Shown here one piece after another: positions 49,742-52,210 of a stretch of 52,210 nt of DNA. This DNA comes from UBA1738 sp003453455. GTDB taxonomy: Bacteria; Bacillota; Clostridia; UBA1381. Position 1 is the first letter of the stretch, and each line of letters starts with the position of its first letter. The notes below the pieces were generated by a model that saw only the letters and a list, made by a program, of their open reading frames with translations, searched no databases and had not been told where the DNA came from. The DNA lies in assembly GCA_946621875.1 (NCBI GenBank), contig CAMOOX010000002.1:1-52210 (forward strand), read 5' to 3'. A program made the position numbers and the translations under genes.

Positions 49742-50497
49742 TTACTTTGCGTATCCCAAAAGTCCCCGTACCGATACTTCTCCTGAATTTATGACCTCTG
49801 TTTTTCCGTCCGATACTACTAAAAGTTCTCCTTTTTCATTTATGCTACTTGCGTACATAACACGCTCTTTTCCTCCTCTTATAACCACAATTTCACGATT
49901 TAGAGTTATGCACTTTTTAGAATACTCCTCCCTTATTTTTGAAAAACCACTTTTAAAATCTTCATATAGTTCCAAAAATTCACAATAAACCTTGCTTATA
50001 AGCGACGCTTTATCCTGAACATTTCCAGAATACAAATAAATAGATGTTGCCTTATCTTCCAAATCCTCGCTAAAAGCTTTGTTATTAGCATTTATACCAA
50101 TTCCCACCGCTATAACACAGCTTTCCCCGAAAATCCTCGTTTCCGTCAAAATACCTGCTACTTTTTTTTCGCCCAGAATTATATCATTCGGCCACTTAAT
50201 CATAGCATCAGGTATAGCCCTTGCAGCTGCAAGCCCTGCTGCAAGCGTGAGCGCCGATATATCCCCTGAAATTTTTTCAGGTTTTAAAAGAATAGTCATA
50301 TATATTCCGCCGCTTGATGCTTCCCAGCTTCGTTTCCTCCGTCCCCGTCCATTTGTCTGTTTTTCCGCTATAAAAAGGCTTTTATCCTTTGCATCTGTAT
50401 GCCTCATTGCCTCGGTATTTGTAGAGCCTACACTGTCATAATAGAAAAAATCTCCCTCTACATATGTTCTTATTCTATCTAAATCCTTTTTGTTCAC
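49742..50497 (-). CDS. birA: Biotin-[acetyl-CoA carboxylase] ligase, catalytic type without HTH
   Basis: 251 aa. Catalytic domain with DSVGSTNTEAMR, QTNGRGRRKRSWEASSGGIYMT (two parts, biotin/ATP loop GRGRRKR), IKWPNDIILGEKKVAGILTE (two parts) and the small C-terminal SH3-like domain. It lacks the N-terminal DNA-binding domain, so it does not regulate biotin genes. The GTG at 50497 is preferred: the promoter puts the transcript start at about 50508, leaving an 11-base leader whose GAGG is correctly spaced for this GTG and not for the one at 50506. Confidence 0.92.
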   Translation of the reverse strand: MNKKDLDRIRTYVEGDFFYYDSVGSTNTEAMRHTDAKDKSLFIAEKQTNGRGRRKRSWEASSGGIYMTILLKPEKISGDISALTLAAGLAAARAIPDAMIKWPNDIILGEKKVAGILTETRIFGESCVIAVGIGINANNKAFSEDLEDKATSIYLYSGNVQDKASLISKVYCEFLELYEDFKSGFSKIREEYSKKCITLNREIVVIRGGKERVMYASSINEKGELLVVSDGKTEVINSGEVSVRGLLGYAK

Positions 50498-50515
50498 CTC
50501 TGCCACCTCATTGTA

Positions 50516-50544
50516 ATTATATTAAATAAATCACTCATTGTCAA
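50516..50544 (-). promoter_or_regulatory. birA promoter
   Basis: Minus strand: TTGACA (50544-50539), 17-base spacer, TATAAT (50521-50516), a perfect consensus. Confidence 0.8.
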
Positions 50545-50557
50545 ATGGCAGGTTTAC

Positions 50558-50585
50558 ATAACAATAATGTTACAGCAAGGTTACA
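50558..50585 (-). promoter_or_regulatory. Triple WalR half-site between birA and glyS
   Basis: Minus strand: TGTAAC (50585-50580), N5, TGTAAC (50574-50569), N5, TGTTAT (50563-50558): three half-sites in exact 11-bp phase. It lies 13 bp upstream of the birA -35. Confidence 0.65.
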
Positions 50586-50592
50586 ATCCACG

Positions 50593-50688
50593 TTATCCAC
50601 GGGGTTATCCATCATTTTTGTGACCCATTTTGTCTTAATTTGGTACAAAATTCCTTGAATTGTGGATAACTTTTATTACTTATCCACT
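50593..50688. other. Cluster of four DnaA boxes
   Basis: TTATCCACG (50593-50601, plus), TTATCCATC (50605-50613, plus), TTATCCACA (50669-50661, minus, perfect consensus) and TTATCCACT (50680-50688, plus) within 96 bp. A strongly AT-rich stretch follows (50689-50760). No dnaA or dnaN gene is in the window. Confidence 0.7.
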
Positions 50689-50738
50689 TTTATTTGTTTA
50701 CATAATAACCGGCTTATGTGATTTTTTCCTTTTTTCTA

Positions 50739-50767
50739 TTGACAAAAAGCCTCTTTTTAAGTAAACT
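50739..50767 (+). promoter_or_regulatory. glyS promoter
   Basis: TTGACA (50739-50744), 17-base spacer, TAAACT (50762-50767). The leader is only about 30 bases, too short for a T-box. Confidence 0.75.
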
Positions 50768-50802
50768 AATATTGATTAAAAAAGTAAAAAGGTGGTAAAA
50801 CT

Positions 50803-52194
50803 GTGAAAAATTCAGAAAAGACAATGGATAAAATTGTTGCTCTCTCAAAAGGCAGAGGCTTTATATATCCGGGAAGTGAAATCTACGGCGGACTTGCAAA
50901 CTCCTGGGATTACGGTCCTTTGGGAGTTGAGCTTAAAAACAATATAAAAAAGGCATGGTGGAAAAAATTCATTCAGGAATCCAAGTACAATGTGGGCGTT
51001 GACTGCGCTATACTGATGAACCCTGAAACTTGGGTAGCATCAGGGCATATCGGCGGTTTTTCCGATCCTTTAATGGACTGTAAGGAATGTCACGCACGCC
51101 ACAGAGCAGATAAGCTTATTGAGGATTTTGCGCATAGTAAGGGTGAGGATATCACGGTTGACGGTTGGAGCAATGAAAAGATGCTTGAATACATCGAGGA
51201 AAACGGTATCGTATGCCCCGAATGCGGCAAGCATAATTTTACCGATATACGCCAGTTTAATCTGATGTTTAAAACTTTTCAGGGCGTTACAGAGGACTCC
51301 TCTTCAACGATTTATCTGCGTCCTGAAACGGCTCAGGGAATATTTGTAAACTTTAAAAATGTTCAGCGTACATCAAGAAAGAAAGTACCTTTCGGTATAG
51401 GACAGGTGGGAAAATCTTTCAGAAACGAAATAACACCCGGAAACTTCACTTTCAGAACCCGTGAATTTGAACAGATGGAGCTTGAATTTTTCTGTAAGCC
51501 CGGTGAAGATTTAGAATGGTTCTACTATTGGAAAGATTTCTGTATGAAATGGCTTACTTCACTTGGTATAAAGGAAGAAAATGTGCGTTTCCGCGACCAT
51601 TCAAAAGAAGAGCTTGCCTTTTATTCAAAGGCCACTTCCGATATAGAATTTGTATTCCCATTTGGCTGGGGTGAGCTTTGGGGCATTGCTGACCGTACCG
51701 ATTACGACCTTATGCAGCACCAAAATCACTCGGGTGAAAGCATGGATTACATCGACCAGGCAACGGGCGAGCGTTATGTTCCTTACTGCATAGAGCCGTC
51801 ACTTGGTGCAGACCGTGTAACTCTTGCATTCTTGGTTGAGGCTTATGACGAAGAAGAATTAGAAGGCGGCGACACCCGTGTTGTGCTTCATCTAAATCCG
51901 GCATTAGCACCTGTTAAAGCAGCGGTTCTGCCCCTTTCAAAAAAGCTTAACGAGGGTGCGGAAAAGGTTTTCGATAGCCTTTCAAAGAAGTTCAATATGG
52001 AATTTGACGATGCAGGCTCTATTGGCAAACGCTACCGCCGTCAGGACGAAATAGGTACACCTTTTTGCATCACATACGACTTTGATTCAGAAAACGACGC
52101 CTCGGTAACAGTCCGCGACCGTGACACAATGGCGCAGGAGCGTGTTAAAATTGATGATTTGGAAGCTTTTTTGGAAAACAAGCTTTCATTTTAA
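50803..52194 (+). CDS. glyS: Glycine-tRNA ligase (single-chain, dimeric type)
   Basis: 463 aa. Class II synthetase with motif 1 region SWDYGPLGVELKNNIKKAWW (family GSxxxxYGPLG), a zinc-binding-like CKECHARHRADK ... CPECGKHNF insert, motif 2 GIGQVGKSFRNEITPGNFTFRTREFEQME (in parts FRNEITP and FRTREFEQME) and motif 3 PSLGADRVTLAFL; C-terminal anticodon domain from about 360. This is the alpha2 type, not the alpha2beta2 GlyQ/GlyS type. GTG start with AAAGGTGG upstream. Nothing is seen after the stop in the last 16 bases. Confidence 0.96.
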   Translation: MKNSEKTMDKIVALSKGRGFIYPGSEIYGGLANSWDYGPLGVELKNNIKKAWWKKFIQESKYNVGVDCAILMNPETWVASGHIGGFSDPLMDCKECHARHRADKLIEDFAHSKGEDITVDGWSNEKMLEYIEENGIVCPECGKHNFTDIRQFNLMFKTFQGVTEDSSSTIYLRPETAQGIFVNFKNVQRTSRKKVPFGIGQVGKSFRNEITPGNFTFRTREFEQMELEFFCKPGEDLEWFYYWKDFCMKWLTSLGIKEENVRFRDHSKEELAFYSKATSDIEFVFPFGWGELWGIADRTDYDLMQHQNHSGESMDYIDQATGERYVPYCIEPSLGADRVTLAFLVEAYDEEELEGGDTRVVLHLNPALAPVKAAVLPLSKKLNEGAEKVFDSLSKKFNMEFDDAGSIGKRYRRQDEIGTPFCITYDFDSENDASVTVRDRDTMAQERVKIDDLEAFLENKLSF

Positions 52195-52210
52195 AAAAAT
52201 ATAAATAAAG

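Noticed and set aside
50507..50802. A T-box riboswitch before glyS
   Set aside because: The promoter lies at 50739-50767, leaving a leader of about 30 bases; no specifier loop, T-box sequence or terminator is present.
1..52210. tRNA, rRNA, CRISPR arrays, insertion sequences or prophage
   Set aside because: Gaps between genes are short and explained by promoters and terminators; no cloverleaf-like sequence, spaced repeats, transposase or integrase was seen. A dedicated tRNAscan or ISfinder search was not possible.

Overview
The window is a stretch of chromosome from a spore-forming, Gram-positive member of the Clostridia. The evidence is low-to-moderate GC with consensus sigma-A promoters and GGAGG-type ribosome sites, spoVAD/spoVAE, a CIRCE-controlled hrcA-grpE-dnaK-dnaJ operon, a WalRK-type two-component system with YycH/YycI-like partners, single-chain glycyl-tRNA synthetase and SecG. 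Genus cannot be decided from the sequence. About 70% of the genes are on the minus strand. I see no rRNA, tRNA, insertion sequence, prophage or CRISPR array.

Layout. (1) 1-1.7 kb: a TetR regulator with duplicated palindromic operators on its own consensus promoter, the start of a downstream gene cut by the window edge, and a PnuC vitamin transporter behind a structured leader. (2) 1.7-8.3 kb: an OmpR-type response regulator/histidine kinase pair, a VTC-domain (polyphosphate polymerase-like) protein, a DUF4956 membrane protein, a Cthe_2159-like surface lipoprotein with Met-rich repeats, and a ComEC-like metallo-hydrolase lipoprotein. The two operon promoters of this cluster share the same 11-bp direct repeats placed identically relative to the -10, so they are probably one small regulon of this two-component system. 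(3) 8.4-11.5 kb: a peroxide-type operon, ohrR-like regulator, glutathione peroxidase, CDF metal exporter, and a metallo-hydrolase fused to rubredoxin. (4) 11.7-20.4 kb: spoVAE/spoVAD, an HPr-like protein without the active-site His, mtaB, an HPr-kinase-like P-loop protein, M18 aminopeptidase, 8-oxoguanine glycosylase, fructose-bisphosphate aldolase, a polysaccharide deacetylase.

(5) 20.4-26.9 kb: a lone fumarase beta subunit, dnaJ, dnaK, grpE, hrcA (perfect CIRCE), hemW. (6) 26.9-35.3 kb: a long operon pyrH-frr-uppS-cdsA-dxr-rseP-ispG-M24 peptidase-efp-acidic Zn protein, joining ribosome recycling, isoprenoid precursor and phospholipid synthesis. (7) 35.3-40.9 kb: ftsK, folD, a CE7 acetyl esterase and a galactokinase. 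(8) 41-46.4 kb: walR, walK, a small secreted protein of unknown function, yycH-like, yycI-like; an exact WalR box lies between walK and the secreted protein. (9) 46.4-52.2 kb: trmB, upp, a Nudix hydrolase, an exported C39-like peptidase (with its own WalR box), secG, birA and glyS. The birA-glyS intergenic region carries three WalR half-sites in phase and a cluster of four DnaA boxes, which is the most unusual non-coding signal in the window.

The strongest candidates for something not yet described are: the two-component-controlled VTC/DUF4956/Cthe_2159 surface cluster with its conserved activator-type promoters; the DnaA-box cluster beside a triple WalR site; and the unknown secreted protein encoded inside the WalRK operon.
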